A DNA stretch of 64,000 bases from Mixophyes australis (GCA_036250195.1 JAVHZZ010000011.1:1871001-1935000); one strand, 5' to 3'. Positions 12,099 through 24,912 are shown, counted from the first letter of the stretch. Numbers and translations are program-made. Notes: generated from the letters alone by a model not told the origin.

Positions 12099-12905
12099 AT
12101 TGGTCCCGGGAGGTCCCTGACCTCTAACCACATTGTCCCTGGAGATCCCTGACCTCTAACCATGCTGTCCCTGGAGGGCCCTGACCTCTAACCATGCTGT
12201 CCCTGGAGGGCCCTGAACAGGATTATTGGAGGCCCCCAGACTAAGGGTACTGTGAGTCCCCTCCTCACATGGGGCCTTCTGTTTCTCCGTCACTGTAGTC
12301 CTTCCGTGGCACGCAGTGAGCTCCTTACTGAGGAGATCTCGTGAAAGTGAGGCTATGAGTCATAGTCTCACTCTCACGAGATCTCCTCAGTAAAGAGATT
12401 ACTGTGCGCCGCGGAAGGACTAGTGACAGCAGCCAGCTAACAGCATAACATTTGCTGTTAGCTGCCTGCCATTCTCCAACTGACACCCCTGACCCGATGA
12501 ATGCCAGCGGGCCCCCCAGATGCCCTCGGCTGTAACCCAGTTAGTCCTTGGGTTAATCCGGCCCTGTCCCTGACCTCTAACCATGCTGTCCTTGGAGCAC
12601 CCTGACCTCTAACCACGCTGTCCCTTGAGGTCCTGACCTCTAACCACACTGTCCCTGGAGATCCCTGACCTCTAACCACGCTGTCCCTGGAGCACCCTGA
12701 CCTCTAACCACGCAGTCCCTGGAGGTCCCTGACCTCTAACCACGCTGTCCCTGGAGGTCCTGACCTCTAACCATGCTGTCCCTGGAGCACCGTGACCTCT
12801 AACCACGCTGTCCCTGGAGGTCCTGACCTCTAACCGCACTGTCCCTGGAGATCCCTGACCTCTAACTATGATGTCCCTGGAGGTTCCTGACCTATAGCCA
12901 CACTG
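12099..12905. repeat. About 31-33-bp minisatellite, interrupted
   Basis: The unit is about CTGACCTCTAACCACGCTGT plus CCCTGGAGGTCC, with short-length variants. Copies occur on both sides of the insertion at 12218-12566, so the array existed before the insertion. The minus-strand 73-codon frame is a repeat translation. Confidence 0.93.
12218..12566. mobile_element. hAT-like MITE with central hairpin, inserted in the minisatellite
   Basis: The right end, read inward on the other strand, is CAGGGCCGGATTAACCC; the left end is CAGGATTATTGGAGG. The flanking 8-mers GCCCTGAA and TCCCTGAC share six positions, a weak duplication that is hard to judge inside a repeat. The centre (12289-12426) is a long hairpin with arms around GGAGATCTCGTGA. 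The same CAGGGCCGG type of end with a central hairpin is seen at 53947-54385. Confidence 0.55.
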
Positions 12906-13481
12906 TGGGTACCCTTAGTAGAAATATATATATAATACAAGTCTATATTCTTATCATTGTGTAGTATCACTTATATATTGTACCATAAATATATTGTATA
13001 CATCTCATCAATATGAGAACTAATCTTATGAGACTAATGATTGTTTCCTCAGTAATGAATGAGTCCGGGTGACGTTCTCGGGGTTGCACATTGTTCTGCT
13101 CTGTTGCATTTAATTATGTAACAGAAATGTGAAAATAAACTGTCATAAAGCATTAATTCATTAATGAACTTTTTCCTCCAAAAGAATGCATTGTGTTTAA
13201 TTGCTCATCACTAACAAACGTTTGGCAGGGAAATGGCGTTGCCCAGCACAGGGGTTTAGAGCTAAATGCTCGGAATGAGCTGCATTTCAGTCTGTCGATC
13301 ATATGTTGACACGTTGCATTCCGTTTACTTTACGTAAATCATCCTTGTTCGTCGTATTTATGCCTTCTCTGCCACCATGTCCTGCTTTAATAAACCGTGA
13401 CCATTATTTGCCAACAAATTTCCGGTGTATTTAATCATTGTAATTACAGGTTACGTCTGAACGTGTGAATGAGGTTTTGTG
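12906..13481. other. Unannotated AT-rich spacer
   Basis: AT-rich sequence between two minisatellites; no gene, tandem array or transposon end recognised. Confidence 0.5.
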
Positions 13482-15496
13482 CATTACATGTGTCCTGAGA
13501 GTGAGGGGACATCGGGACTGTCTGTATTACATGTGTCCTGAGAGTGAGAGGACATCGGGACTGTCTGTATTACATGTGTCCTGAGAGTGAGGGGACATCG
13601 GGACTGTCTGTATTACATGTGTCCTGAGAGTGAGGGGACACCGGGACTGTCTGTATTACATGTGTCCTGAGAGTGAGGGGACATCAGGCACTGTCTGTAT
13701 TACATGTGTCCTGAGAGTGAGGGGACACCGGGACTGTCTGTATTACATGTGTCCTGAGAGTGAGGGGACACCGGGACTGTCTGTATTACATGTGTCCTGA
13801 GAGTGAGGGGACACCGGGACTGTCTGTATTACATGTGTCCTGAGAGTGAGGGGACATCAGGCACTGTCTGTATTACATGTGTCCTGAGAGTGAGGGGACA
13901 CCGGGACTGTCTGTATTACATGTGTCCTGAGAGTGAGGGGACACCGGGACTGTCTGTATTACATGTGTCCTGAGAGTGAGGGGACACCGGGACTGTCTGT
14001 ATTACATGTGTCCTGAGAGTGAGGGGACATCGGGACTGTCTGTATTACATGTATCCTGAGAGTGAGGGGACACCGGGACTGTCTGTATTACATGTGTCCT
14101 GAGAGTGAGGGGACATCGGGACTGTCTGTATTACATGTGTCCTGAGAGTGAGGGGACACCGGGACTGTCTGTATTACATGTATCCTGAGAGTGAGGGGAC
14201 ACCGGGACTGTCTGTATTACATGTGTCCTGAGAGTGAGGGGACATCGGGACTGTCTGTATTACATGTGTCCTGAGAGTGAGGGGACATCGGGACTGTCTG
14301 TATTACATGTGTCCTGAGAGTGAGGAGACACTGGGACTGTCTGTATTACATGTGTCCTGAGAGTGAGGGGACACCGGGACTGTCTGTATTACATGTGTCC
14401 TGAGAGTGAGGGACATCGGGACTGTCTGTATTACATGTGTCCTGAGAGTGAGGGGACATCGGGACTGTCTGTATTACATGTGTCCTGAGAGTGAGAGGAC
14501 ATCGGGACTGTCTGTATAACATGTGTCCTGAGAGTGAGGGGACATCGGGACTGTCTGTATTACATGTGTCCTGAGAGTGAGGGGACATCGGGGACTGTCT
14601 GTATTACATGTGTCCTGAGAGTGAGGGGACATCGGGACTGTCTGTATTACATGTGTCCTGAGAGTGAGGGGATACTGGGACTGTCTGTATTACATGTGTC
14701 CTGAGAGTGAGGGGACATCGGGACTGTCTGTATTACATGTGTCCTGAGAGTGAGAGGACATCAGGTACTGTCTGTATTACATGTGTCCTGAGAGTGAGGG
14801 GACAGTGGGACCGTCTGTATTACGTGTCCTGAGAGTGAGGGGACACCGGGACTGTCTGCATTACATGTGTCCTGAGAGTGAGGGGACATCGGGACTGTCT
14901 GTATTACATGTGTCCTGAGAGTGAGGGGACAGTGGGACCGTCTGTATTACGTGTCCTGAGAGTGAGGGGACACCGGGACTGTCTGCATTACATGTGTCCT
15001 GAGAGTGAGGGGACATCGGGACTGTCTGTATTACATGTGTCCTGAGAGTGAGAGGACAGTGGGACCGTCTGTATTTCGTGTCCTGAGAGTGTGGGGACAT
15101 CGGGACTGTCTGTATTACATGTGTCCTGAGAGTGAGGGGACACCGGGACTGTCTGTATTATATGTGTCCTGAGAGTGAGGGACATCGGGAATGTCTGTAT
15201 TACACGTGTCCTGAGAGTGAGAGGACACCGGGACTGTCTGTATTATATGTGTCCTGAGTGAGGGGACATCGGGACTGTCTGTATTACACGTGTCCTGAGT
15301 GAAGGGACACCGAGACTGTCTGTATTATATGTGTCCTGAGGTAGAGAGGACATCGGGGACTGTCTGTATTACGTGTCCTGAGCGTGAGGGACATCGGGAC
15401 TGTCTTTATTGCACGTGTCCTGAGAGTGAGGGGACACCGGGACTGTCTGTATTACACATGTCCTGAGAGTGAGGGACATCGGGACTGTCCGCATTA
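13482..15496. repeat. 42-bp minisatellite, about 47 copies
   Basis: The unit is about GTGTCCTGAGAGTGAGGGGA plus CATCGGGACTGTCTGTATTACAT, mostly 42 bp with 41- and 43-bp variants. Higher-order structure is visible: a variant carrying GACAGTGGGACCGTCTG recurs at about 14802 and 14929, three units apart. The 3' end after about 15230 is more degraded, with units shortened to CTGAGTGAGG. Minus-strand frames of 65-80 codons are by-products. Confidence 0.97.
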
Positions 15497-18400
15497 CCGG
15501 AACATCTGGAGCACGGATTAATGCACAGTTCTTTGCTGAAGGAGAGATACACTGCAGCTACCCCATAGTTAGGGAATACCCCAAAAATGTGCCCTCTTCA
15601 GCCCCTTAAATAACTTTTGAATACCTTGTCCTGCAAATTAATGTTTTTTATGTGGGTGCTACATAAGGTGCAGGAGTGCATCCAGCCTGCCTTTAGGAAG
15701 GGGTGTCCAAGTACCCTCAGCTCCTCCTGATGTGGTAACTTTTGCATTCTCTGCAGATGCCGTGATCTTGATGTAGATGCTTGTAATTCCCGTGTAAACA
15801 TGCTGCTCTGCACAAAAATGTGAAAGAAGATATATACATTTCTTTTTAATGGGAGAGAAATTTAATATTCCCACTCATAATTATGTATTGGAAATATTAG
15901 GAGACATGCAGAGATGCATAACATTATTCCTGATGTATGGCTTTTCCTAACTTCTTGTGACAAAGAGACGTATTTGCCACACCTCTCCTACATGGGGATA
16001 GTCTGCAGGAGCCGGCTGCAGGCAGGGTTACAATCCCAATCCCACTGGTTCTCTCTTGCAGTACACAAACACACAGGTGCACCACATGGGTGTAACTGGT
16101 TTGTTGCTTTCTGTGATTTTTTTAGTTTTTTTAGTGCTTAGGTGGAAGACAAAACATTGTCTTCTGTTCTTGTGGGCGGGGTGACCGATGGCTGCTCGTT
16201 GGCCGGTGACTAGGCAGCTGAAATGAAATGTAACTAGCTACAGCAAGGGTCTCCTGGTGTCATCCTGACAAAAGTCTGCTGTGCTATTTGTGACGTGAAC
16301 AGTAGAAAGCTCCATTTTTCCAAGCAAGATGTTGTTAGTGTCTGTCGTCTGCCGGGTGTCAGTATCACATTCTGTAACACTGATGGCTGCTGTTTTTTAT
16401 CTTTCCTTTATTCCACTTATCTTCCCTCAAAGCCTCTGTCAGTCGTATTACAATCATCGTCTCACTATTCAACACCCTAGGGCGTGGCTTATGTACATTG
16501 TTGTAGTATGAGTTGTACACATGCCTGGGAAGGAAATAGGGACACAGGCAGACACCCTCTGTGCTCACCCTAAACTGGGCAGAGCATAGATACCAAATAT
16601 CCCTATTTTCCACAGACAATTCCAGACTTGAAATAAAGATTTGTCCGTGTAAAATACTTTCTCGGGAAATATCCCTATTTTTAAATGCTGACCAACTGCA
16701 AAGTACAAATCCCAATGTTTTGTATATTGGATGCTGTGACAGGATGGACCACCTGTGCCACCCTGACTGCTGTTGCTGGGAACCGGCTGGGCTTGCTTTG
16801 CCACCATTATCTTTCGTTATCCTGAATGCGTCCTATTGCCGCAGTAGGAGGGGCTTATAATGCTGCCACCACTGGACTCCTTACCACATCCAGTACCATT
16901 TTTTCTGGGTAACTGACTCTGTGAGTGTACCTCGTTACTGGTGTACCTGGACTGGTACTCCAACCTCTTCCTATGGATCAGGGTTGCTGTGGATGGATCC
17001 CCCCTGGCCTATCACTCTGACCAGAGCTGGGTCCAAATCTCAGAAGCAGCCAGGAACTGATTAGATTTTGGGTCTAATCTGTAGGTCACAGGATTTTCAG
17101 TATGGAAGATGTTTTCAAGCAGGTCTTTGAAGCAAGTGATGTTTATTTGCAGTCACACTGATTGAAGATACCAGTGCTCAGGTCATATGAAATCAGAAGA
17201 AAAATTTTCAATCGAAGACAGTGCTTTATATACAGATTTAGACACAGCCTCACAGGCTATTTTTAGAATCAGTATGCAATTTGTTTACCCAAACATGGAT
17301 TTACATGCAATGCAAAGCTAACAATATTTACACTTCTCTGTTATGTGCTAAAATTTGATGCTTGCATTATCTGATATGCAGTTACGCCAGACAGCCAGGC
17401 TGCTGGGTATACAGGCTGAACAGGTTTTTGTCACTTCACATAAAGACTTACTTAACATTTCCTGCCATCAGCAAACAGACTTCCTCTAGCAATGTTACAA
17501 ACCCAAACAATGACACTTGCATACATAACACATCCCAATGTTACACGATAAGTGCATTTCAAATTATACATTGGTGCCTGCACCTCTGATTGAAATACAT
17601 TTCTACAATAAATTATTTCTACATGATTCAGCCACAAATTAGCTCTTTATCAGTGATCCAGTCACAGATGCAATTCTCTTTCTTTCTTTATACGAAAGTA
17701 GAATATTTCAAACTGATAACCAGGTTCAATGCACATGCTATGATAGGGATCATAGAACAACAATGTCCTCGAAGATAGGGACTGTTAGTGATATGTGGAG
17801 GTGCAGCTCCTGAGCAGCAGGGTGTGCCCAGAAATTGGCAAACACTATGGGGCCAATAGGGCCCTATACATCAATAGGTTACCATGTGCGGATGCTACCC
17901 CTCATACATGTGCATGTCACAATGCCACAGAAAGAATACACAAGCTACAGAGAGGGCATGTCCCCCACTGTACCACTCCCCAATCCAGGCCTCTTCATCC
18001 GCACAGCCCCCATATATCCCCATCTCCTCCTGATACATTTCATTTTAATATCTATTCCTGCAAAATAAAGTTTGTTTTTGTAGCAGCATTAGGCTCCTCC
18101 CATCAGGCTAAGTGTGACACCTGTAGATGCTGTCATTTTCATATGCAAAATTCATTTCCACAAAACTCCATTTTGGCTGCAACATCAAATTATTGGAAAT
18201 ATCTGTTCATATTAATACTTTATACATTTACTATGCAGAATTGTTTCTGTGAGTAGCAATATAGTTAATTACATGAATAGATGTGTATTTAATAAGATGA
18301 CGTGACTCACAGACATCAATACTGCAGGTCATAGGTGACTGCAATAAGTCTGCTGATGCAGAAACAGAGAATGGCTGAACCTTTTATTTATATCCGTGTG

Positions 18401-18857
18401 TGACTGACATTCAGTTCTCCGTGGGATTACTGTCAAATGAAAAATTCAGAAAAACATCATCGTGCAGAGAGCTGCAGGTAAAGAACTGGCTGCAATTAAT
18501 AAGCTGAACACAGACGTCTTACAGAGCGCAGTGAAGAGCGAAGCTGGATGAAGTGTTTCGCACATTTCGACACCTGGGAATCTATAGATCCAAATATGAG
18601 ACACTGCGCGATAGTTATAAAGTAAGACACAAGCATTATAATGACTCGGTATATTAGCCCGGTGTGTTATCAGACAGAGACAGCCGGAACGATGGGAAAA
18701 CAACTTCTAAAGTCCATCTACTTCTATGTTCTCTGGAGTGACCCCAACCTTCAGTGTAATAATCAATATGTAATTGTGTCCATTTCTGGGCATGTCCAGA
18801 GCTACTTCATGCAAGATACGCTGCGCAACGGACGTACATCTGTGCATGAGTCAGGCT
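15497..18857. other. Unannotated stretch, possibly with decayed LTR sequence
   Basis: No gene recognised. A GC-richer segment from about 16735 begins TGTGACAGGATGG and runs to about 17060. It has the look of an LTR start, but I found neither a matching end nor a second copy. Overlapping frames at 16365-16860 and 17795-18256 on both strands carry no identifiable domain. The remainder is ordinary AT-rich sequence. Confidence 0.4.
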
Positions 18858-18858
18858 C

Positions 18859-18859
18859 A

Positions 18860-18899
<40 letters not shown>
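18859..18899. repeat. (TA)n microsatellite
   Basis: About 20 uninterrupted TA dinucleotides. Confidence 0.98.
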
Positions 18900-18902
<3 letters not shown>

Positions 18903-19309
18903 TCCTGTGGTTATTACTGTCACATGTAACCTCTGTTTCCTACAAGGACACAGTAGTATTGCTACGTGATGCCGTTACTGGATATTAGTTCATCTTCCCG
19001 CTGACTATCAGTCTAATATACAGCACAGTCAGGGTCTGATCCCCAATCATTTGCTGAGCAATGAGCTCTGTGTGTATCCGCTAATGTAAAGCTCCTTGGC
19101 TATGGATCTGGTTATAACACCACCATATTGTTACACTGATATATATGTAGCACGGATTGTGTTCATGGCTGTGAGACAAAACACAGACACGTATTCCTTT
19201 CATGAGATGGTATCAGCATCTAATAGCCCAGAAATGTGCATTGTGACGGATTCACCCACTCACTAACATACAGACCCAGCAGTGTAACTACAGAGCTGTG
19301 TACATCACA

Positions 19310-19640
19310 ACCCTCATCCCACCCACTTACCCATAACCAGGCCCACTTACCCACAGACCCACCCACTTACCCATAGCCCCACCCACTAGCACAGACCCAC
19401 CCACTTACCCATAGCCCCACCCACTTACTCAACCTCCCATCCATTTACCCACATTCCCTACCCACTTACCCTTAACTCCACCCTCTTACCTATACCGCAG
19501 TCTACTTACACACAACCCCCACCCAAGTACCCACATCCCTGCCCACTTTCACAAACCCCACCCACTTGCCCAAATCCCTGCCCACTTACACAACCCCACC
19601 CAATGACACACATCCCCCGCCCACTTACTCACACCACTTC
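19310..19640. repeat. Degenerate CCCACCCACTTACCCA-type minisatellite
   Basis: About 15 imperfect copies of a roughly 20-24-bp unit built on CCCACTTACCCATAGCCCCA. It is strongly C-rich on the + strand and less regular than the other arrays in the window, suggesting older expansion. Confidence 0.85.
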
Positions 19641-19877
19641 ATCAGAGGATAAACTTGTTCTATGTTACCCACTACTTATTAGGTTACAGGCAGGCAGTTG
19701 TTCCCTGTTAGGAAACACAAATTAATTTCTACCCGATGGTACCAGGGCGACATGTGCACCATCCCCTGCCCCTAAGACATGTGGGAATTGAGCGGTCTGG
19801 GGTTGAATGTTCCAGGAGAAGATGCATGCCATGTACCTTTCAACAAGACATACATTCCAGCTTGCTCTTCATATGGC

Positions 19878-20520
19878 CAACAGTAACACCTCTCTATTCA
19901 TCTCCTGGTCTTCAAAGATTGTGAGTCTAGCTCTCTAATCATCTCCTGGTCTTCAGATATTGGGAGTTCAGCTCTCTATTCATCTCCTACTCTTCAGAGA
20001 TTGGAAGTTCACCTCTCTATTTTTCTCCTGGTGTTCAGAGATTGGATATCCACCTCTCGATTCATCTCCTACTCTTCAGAGATTGGGAGTCCAGCTCTCT
20101 AATCATCTCCTGGTCTTCAGATATTGGGAGTCCACCTCTCTATTTATCTCCTACTCTTCAGAGATTGGGAGTCCAGCTCTCTAATCATCTCCTTTTGTTT
20201 AGAGATTGGAAGTCCACCTCTCTATTTTTCTCCTGGGGGTAAATGTATGAACATGCAGGTTCTTCAACACCCGTGTGTTCAGCGATTAAATTTCAAGCGG
20301 CGCTGCATTGAAAAGGGAACACGCTGAACACGCGGGTGTTGAAGAACCCACATGTTCATACATTTACCCCCTGGTCTTCAGAGATTGGGAGTCCAGCACT
20401 CTAATCATCTCCTGGGCTTCAGAGATTGGGAGTCCACCTCTCGATTCATCTCCTGGTGTTTAGACCTCTTTCTTCATCTCCTGGACTTCAGAGATTGGGA
20501 GTCCAGCTCTCTATAACTTG
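19878..20520. repeat. 41-bp minisatellite, interrupted by a MITE
   Basis: The unit CTCTCTATTCATCTCCTGGT plus CTTCAGAGATTGGGAGTCCAC is repeated about 12 times with point variants. The MITE at 20236-20370 sits within one unit and leaves the flanking halves intact. The + strand frames of 62-74 codons are repeat translations. Confidence 0.95.
20236..20370. mobile_element. 135-bp palindromic MITE in a minisatellite unit
   Basis: Ends GGGGTAAATGTATGAACATG and CATGTTCATACATTTACCCC are inverted. The internal sequence GGTTCTTCAACACCCG also inverts, so the element is nearly a perfect hairpin. The neighbouring repeat units give the empty site TCTCCTGGTCTTCAG, and comparison shows CTG duplicated at both borders (20233-20235 and 20371-20373). 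The ends are shared with 7191-7367. A 3-bp CTG duplication fits PIF/Harbinger; that placement is inference. Confidence 0.88.
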
Positions 20521-20691
20521 GGTTTATGAAGACTTTACCTATCCTTTATTTATGGAATCTATTTCATTTCTTTAAGAGGACACAATGACCAGTCATGATG
20601 TATCAACATCTGGACAATGAACTTATGTTTCTATAATGTATGAGGGTGAGGACTGATCACTGCTGGGGATTTGCGGGTTATGATTCTGTGT

Positions 20692-20887
20692 CAGTCATGG
20701 GCAACAGGCGGTCCCCCCAAGCCTATATTTGCAGCCCTCAGCACTTGTATAAAATGCCTGTGGATGTTATGTCTCTTTCTTTGATTATATGTATTGTTTT
20801 AACTTATTACTGCGATTTAGGGTAAAGAGTGGCCCTTCTGAAGGTTAGAGGGTTGCCCATGTGCCCCCTGAATGTTGCCCATCCCTG
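20692..20887. mobile_element. Short hAT-like MITE remnant
   Basis: Left end CAGTCATGGGCAACAGGCGG and the reverse complement of the right end, CAGGGATGGGCAACATTCAG, share the CAGNNATGGGCAAC hAT-type terminus also seen at 46844-47164. The interior is AT-rich and short. No clean 8-bp target duplication was found, so the borders are less certain than for the later copy. Confidence 0.65.
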
Positions 20888-22957
20888 GTGTATATGGTAA
20901 GATAATATTTGGTATATGAAGCAGTAGTGTAATTTGACAAATGGTTGGCTCTGAGTATACAGAGGGAAGGCTCCCTGTTCTATATGAAATAGATAAGTAA
21001 AAGGTAACTTTGTAAGTAAGAATGAGGATGTAAGTATTATGAAATGGAAGGTGCTACTGTTAACTAATTATAGTAATACTGAGGAACAATACAACTAACA
21101 CACGACTGGTAATTTCCAGCACAGGACATGTTTGCATAGTAAGGGAGGGTTAGTAGCAGTAGGAAATATAATGTAGATGTAGGAGGCAGGAGGGTGGATT
21201 TATAACAACTTACCTTTCACATTACAGAGTGATTCGTAATCTCCCCAGATCCATCAAAAGTGAATATTATTATTGTTATCTGTGCGTTCTGCATCTTACT
21301 GGTATAGAGAAAATCCGATGTGTATAATACTCACCACTGGTGATTAGGAATTACAGGAAAAAGAAATATAAGAGGAATATTTGGGATATTCCTTTGTGAT
21401 TATGGAGTTTATCTAACTATACAGTAAATGATGTGTCCAATATTTTAGATAATACAATATTTTATAAAATCGCAGTAATTGGTAATTGTGTTGTAAACAT
21501 AGGTAGTGGTTACCATCTAAAGGAGTAGTGGTTGTATGGCTCAGTCTCTCTGCGAGATGGTTATACTTCACTGTCTGCAGTAGCTGCAAAAGGTTGTTTA
21601 ATTAGTAAAATCAGCATTAGGTAAATCAACAGAAGACGTTGATGACTGGATTGGTTTTAGTTGTTCTCTTTGCCAGTAATGACAAGTGAGGCTTTTAGGA
21701 CAAACGCACTTAAAGGGCGACAGGGTTTGTAACAAGCTGAGTAATTACCTGGTGTAGTTTATCATGGGGTGGGTTCCAGCCAATGGTGGCTCACGTGGGA
21801 GGGACCTTGATAGAATATAGCAGGCTGTACTTCCTGCTTGGCTTCACTTGCAGCACGAGATCCCACCCTCCCATCCCTCAATTTAGTGGGGTTTTTTAAA
21901 GTGGGGTAGGAAGGCACTGCGTTCAGCGGCTGATTAATGGGCGCACAGGTAGTTGGTCGTAGGTCACTGCCCCCTTTGAAGCATCAGTAACTCCTTTTGG
22001 TCCTTCGGTGAGGAGGGTCCCTGTCCAGCTCGGTGAGGGAGGGCAGTGGGAGTTGTAAGGGGCAGTCACTCTGACGCCAACTCAGCGCTAAGTATGTAGG
22101 GATTTGTTCCCCGTGATTTGCGGACTCACGGCGGTTTGCGCCAGTCCAATAAGTGATCTTGTGTTATCAGCTCGTGAGCTGTTACGCAGTGCTCTTTCTT
22201 CGCCACCATAGGTTTAGTTAATATAAAATTCTTACAATAAAATTCCTGCCATTTTTTAATAACTTATCCAGGTCTACGTGTCTTTATTTGCATGCAAATG
22301 TTTAAAGTTTAAGGTTGATGTGAAGTTTGTGGGAACATACACAGTGAGCCCTTTAATGGGAGTGTGACTGGCACAAGCTTGTTGTATGTTACACTAGACA
22401 ATACCAGATAAACGTAGGGAAAGTAAAAGGGACACATTACTAGTAATAAATAAATGTTTAGGTTTTACATTTGGAAACATTGGTGTAAGATAAGGTTTGC
22501 ATGGTAACTGTCATCAGAAGGAAACATTAAGAAGTGTACTTGTAGGACTCTGGGGGTTTCTTTCCAAAGCCACAAAATATCTGATGGTCTAAAAACAAAC
22601 CCATAGAAGACCAGACAGTGGCGTGTTTATAGCACTGATTGTAAACGTGTCCTTAGCGTGTCATACAATATACAGAATCATATACGTCTATGCAAACAAT
22701 ATTAATGTCATATTCAGAAGTTTGTTTACATTTGTTTTGAATGCAAAACATCCATCTGCTATTCGGTGTAATTTAAAATAATAAAATAAAAATATTTCTG
22801 TGGAACCACAGTGCTAGGTTTGTTTATTGTGCCACTATGATTGAAAATAGTCAGGCTACCGTACGGGTGCTGTATTATATAATATACAAATGTGTATTAC
22901 AGCCGTAGAGGTGAGTCCACAATCATCCAATCAGAAGCCGCTCACCACCATCATCAG
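20888..22957. other. Unannotated; contains an LTR-like stretch at about 21730-22290
   Basis: From about 21731 (TGTAACAAGCTGAG) the sequence turns GC-richer, with a CCAAT motif near 21780 and a poly(A)-signal context ACAATAAAATTCC near 22227, ending around TTTATTTGCA at 22290. This resembles a solo LTR of a Ty3/gypsy-type element. I did not find a second copy or a convincing target duplication, so it is a weak call. The rest of the interval shows nothing identifiable. Confidence 0.3.
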
Positions 22958-23472
22958 GGCGTGTTTATCTACAAGAAAGCAGACAATCTGAGAAACAGTT
23001 TGGTCAAGAGTTACATACAGCCGTGTGTTCAGATTGGTTGAGGGAGAATGAGAGGGGGTTATTTTATTGCAATAGATGCCACATCCCCAGCACTAAACCA
23101 GCAAGAAGCGTCACTTCTAGTACAACTGGAGAAAAATATCATATCAGGAATAAACTGACAGTAAAGGGGTCATTTATCTGCTGAGATGCCCTTTGTGGCA
23201 GGCAGTACGTCAGCAGGACCACCAGAAACCTGCACACAAGGTATCTGAGCATCATAGAACATAAACACATTAGTATTTCTGACCATTTTGTAAAATATCA
23301 TGGAAGAGATCCTTCATTACTCAAAGTTATGGGAATCTGCAAGGTAGATAAACCACGGAGAGGGGGAAACTATATTACCTACACGTCTCGTGAAGAGACC
23401 ACATGGATTTATTCACTAAAAACTTTAACACCATTTGGCCTGAATATCGATGTTGAGCTGGCAAGTTTCTAG
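22958..23472 (+). pseudogene. Penelope-like element, C-terminal GIY-YIG endonuclease remnant
   Basis: Translating in three successive + frames gives a typical Penelope-like C-terminus. First comes a segment with LRNSLVKSY (about 22975-23020), then a CNRC motif (about 23062-23080), then the GIY-YIG region beginning VIYLLRCP (23169 on) and ending WIYSLKTLTPFGLN before a stop at 23470-23472. In Penelope-like retroelements this domain is an endonuclease C-terminal to the reverse transcriptase. At least two or three frameshifts, including one around 23189-23195, break the frame, so it is dead. The residue expected to be Gly in the YIG half reads Ser (YVS). The reverse transcriptase part is missing (5' truncation). 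Confidence 0.85.
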
Positions 23473-24450
23473 TGATCTTACACCGGCCAAACCTGTATTA
23501 TAAGTAGCCCTTGATGGCATCTCCCCCTTCTATGAATATCACACTGTAATGTCCACCTATGTTTTTCGTTATAGAGTGACCATGTATGTCAGAAGACAGT
23601 AATAACCCCCCCCCCCCTCATTCTCTATTCATTGGTTGTTTTCTTATACAATATATATTTATATGATGGAAGTGCAATGTTCCCTTTTCATTCTGCATGA
23701 CGGAAGTGGTTGGCTCTGTTTGTTGTGATCAAAGTTTATTGGCTACAATGTGTACAATCTGTAATAGGAAAATAATGATTTTTTTTAGGATATTACGAAC
23801 TTGAACCAATCACAGGACGCCTGGGTGATAGCTCTGCCTATTTATTGGCAGAGACCTATGACGATACTGAAGTTTCCCTGATGAATCCTTATTTTTGGCG
23901 AAACGCATTGGAGGGTACAACAAACTTATATTGTCATCTGTCCATCTACTGCAGTTATTGGCATACTTTGAGGCAGCACAGCATTGTGGCAAGTTTTGGA
24001 AGGATGTAAACTTTGGACCGGGAGGTCCATGGAGCACTTCAGCGGGAGGGTGAGAGACCTTCTTTACCTATGTCTGTAATCCATCTGCTGTGTACAAGAA
24101 TTGACTTATAGCCCTCAGGTTCACCAATAGGACCCACGTTAACCGGAGCAAGAAAAGTGTTGTGGAGAATCTGATTGATATGTAAGCTGTATCCCTACCG
24201 CTGGATTGTGAGCACTATTTCAATTTGGGATAATTATGTCTTCTCTGACCTATCTGCTGTGGGGCGAATAGCGATACCTATCCACATGCTTACATATCAT
24301 TTAGAGACTTTTGTCCTATGGATTTTTAGGCAGCTATATAAAGTCTATTTTAATAATACGTATTTGTTCTTTGTAAGTGCACTTGTATCTGTATCCATTT
24401 TATATAAGTAACTTTGTCATTACATAATACTTTTGGTTCATCTTTTAGGA
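23473..24450 (+). mobile_element. Probable 3' untranslated part of the Penelope-like element
   Basis: It directly follows the GIY-YIG pseudogene. It includes CCTGATGAATCC...CGAAACGCATTGG (23878-23911), a type of 3' sequence that I associate with amphibian Penelope-like elements from memory. There is a long poly-C at 23607. The right border is a guess: no terminal repeat or target duplication was found. Frames here (24175-24411, 24433-24696) have no recognised domain. Confidence 0.45.
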
Positions 24451-24854
24451 GAACGTCTTCAGGGGCCTAGGGATGAACATTGTTTTCTCTATTGGGAGGG
24501 ATGGGATCCCCCTCTTTTTTCATTTCCCTTATTTTGGCAGCCACCCTACTCATATCCCAAATTGAAGCGCAGATTTCCTACCTATTTGTTGTTTATGTAT
24601 CAGTGCGTGTGTTTCACTGGTTCCGTCTTTCTGGTTGTAAAGAGGTGCAAGTTTAAGATACAACCAAATCTGCATACAGATGTACACGTGTGCTGATATG
24701 TGGGTATATACGTAGGTCAGTCCGCAGACATCCCGATGCTATCGCTGAGTAATATACACTATGGAATAGTGATCTCTTAGGGGCCTGTTCATGCCCCAGC
24801 GATAAGTAAGATTTTTTATTGTGGTGTTAAAAAAATTATATTTTGAATTTATGA

Positions 24855-24912
24855 AAACTGTAAAGCGCTACGGAATATGTTGGCGCTATATAAATAAATG
24901 ATGATGATGATT
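24855..24912 (+). mobile_element. Isolated L2/V-SINE-type 3' tail
   Basis: GTAAAGCGCTACGGAATATG followed by TTGGCGCTATATAAATAAATG and a GATGAT microsatellite. It is the same tail that ends the L2 LINE at 31010-31950 and the V-SINE at 32200-32527. Only the terminal 55-60 bp is present, as expected for a severely 5'-truncated insertion. Confidence 0.8.

Noticed and set aside
16735..17800. LTR starting TGTGACAGGATGG
   Set aside because: No matching end, second copy or target duplication was found, so I did not annotate it as a mobile element.
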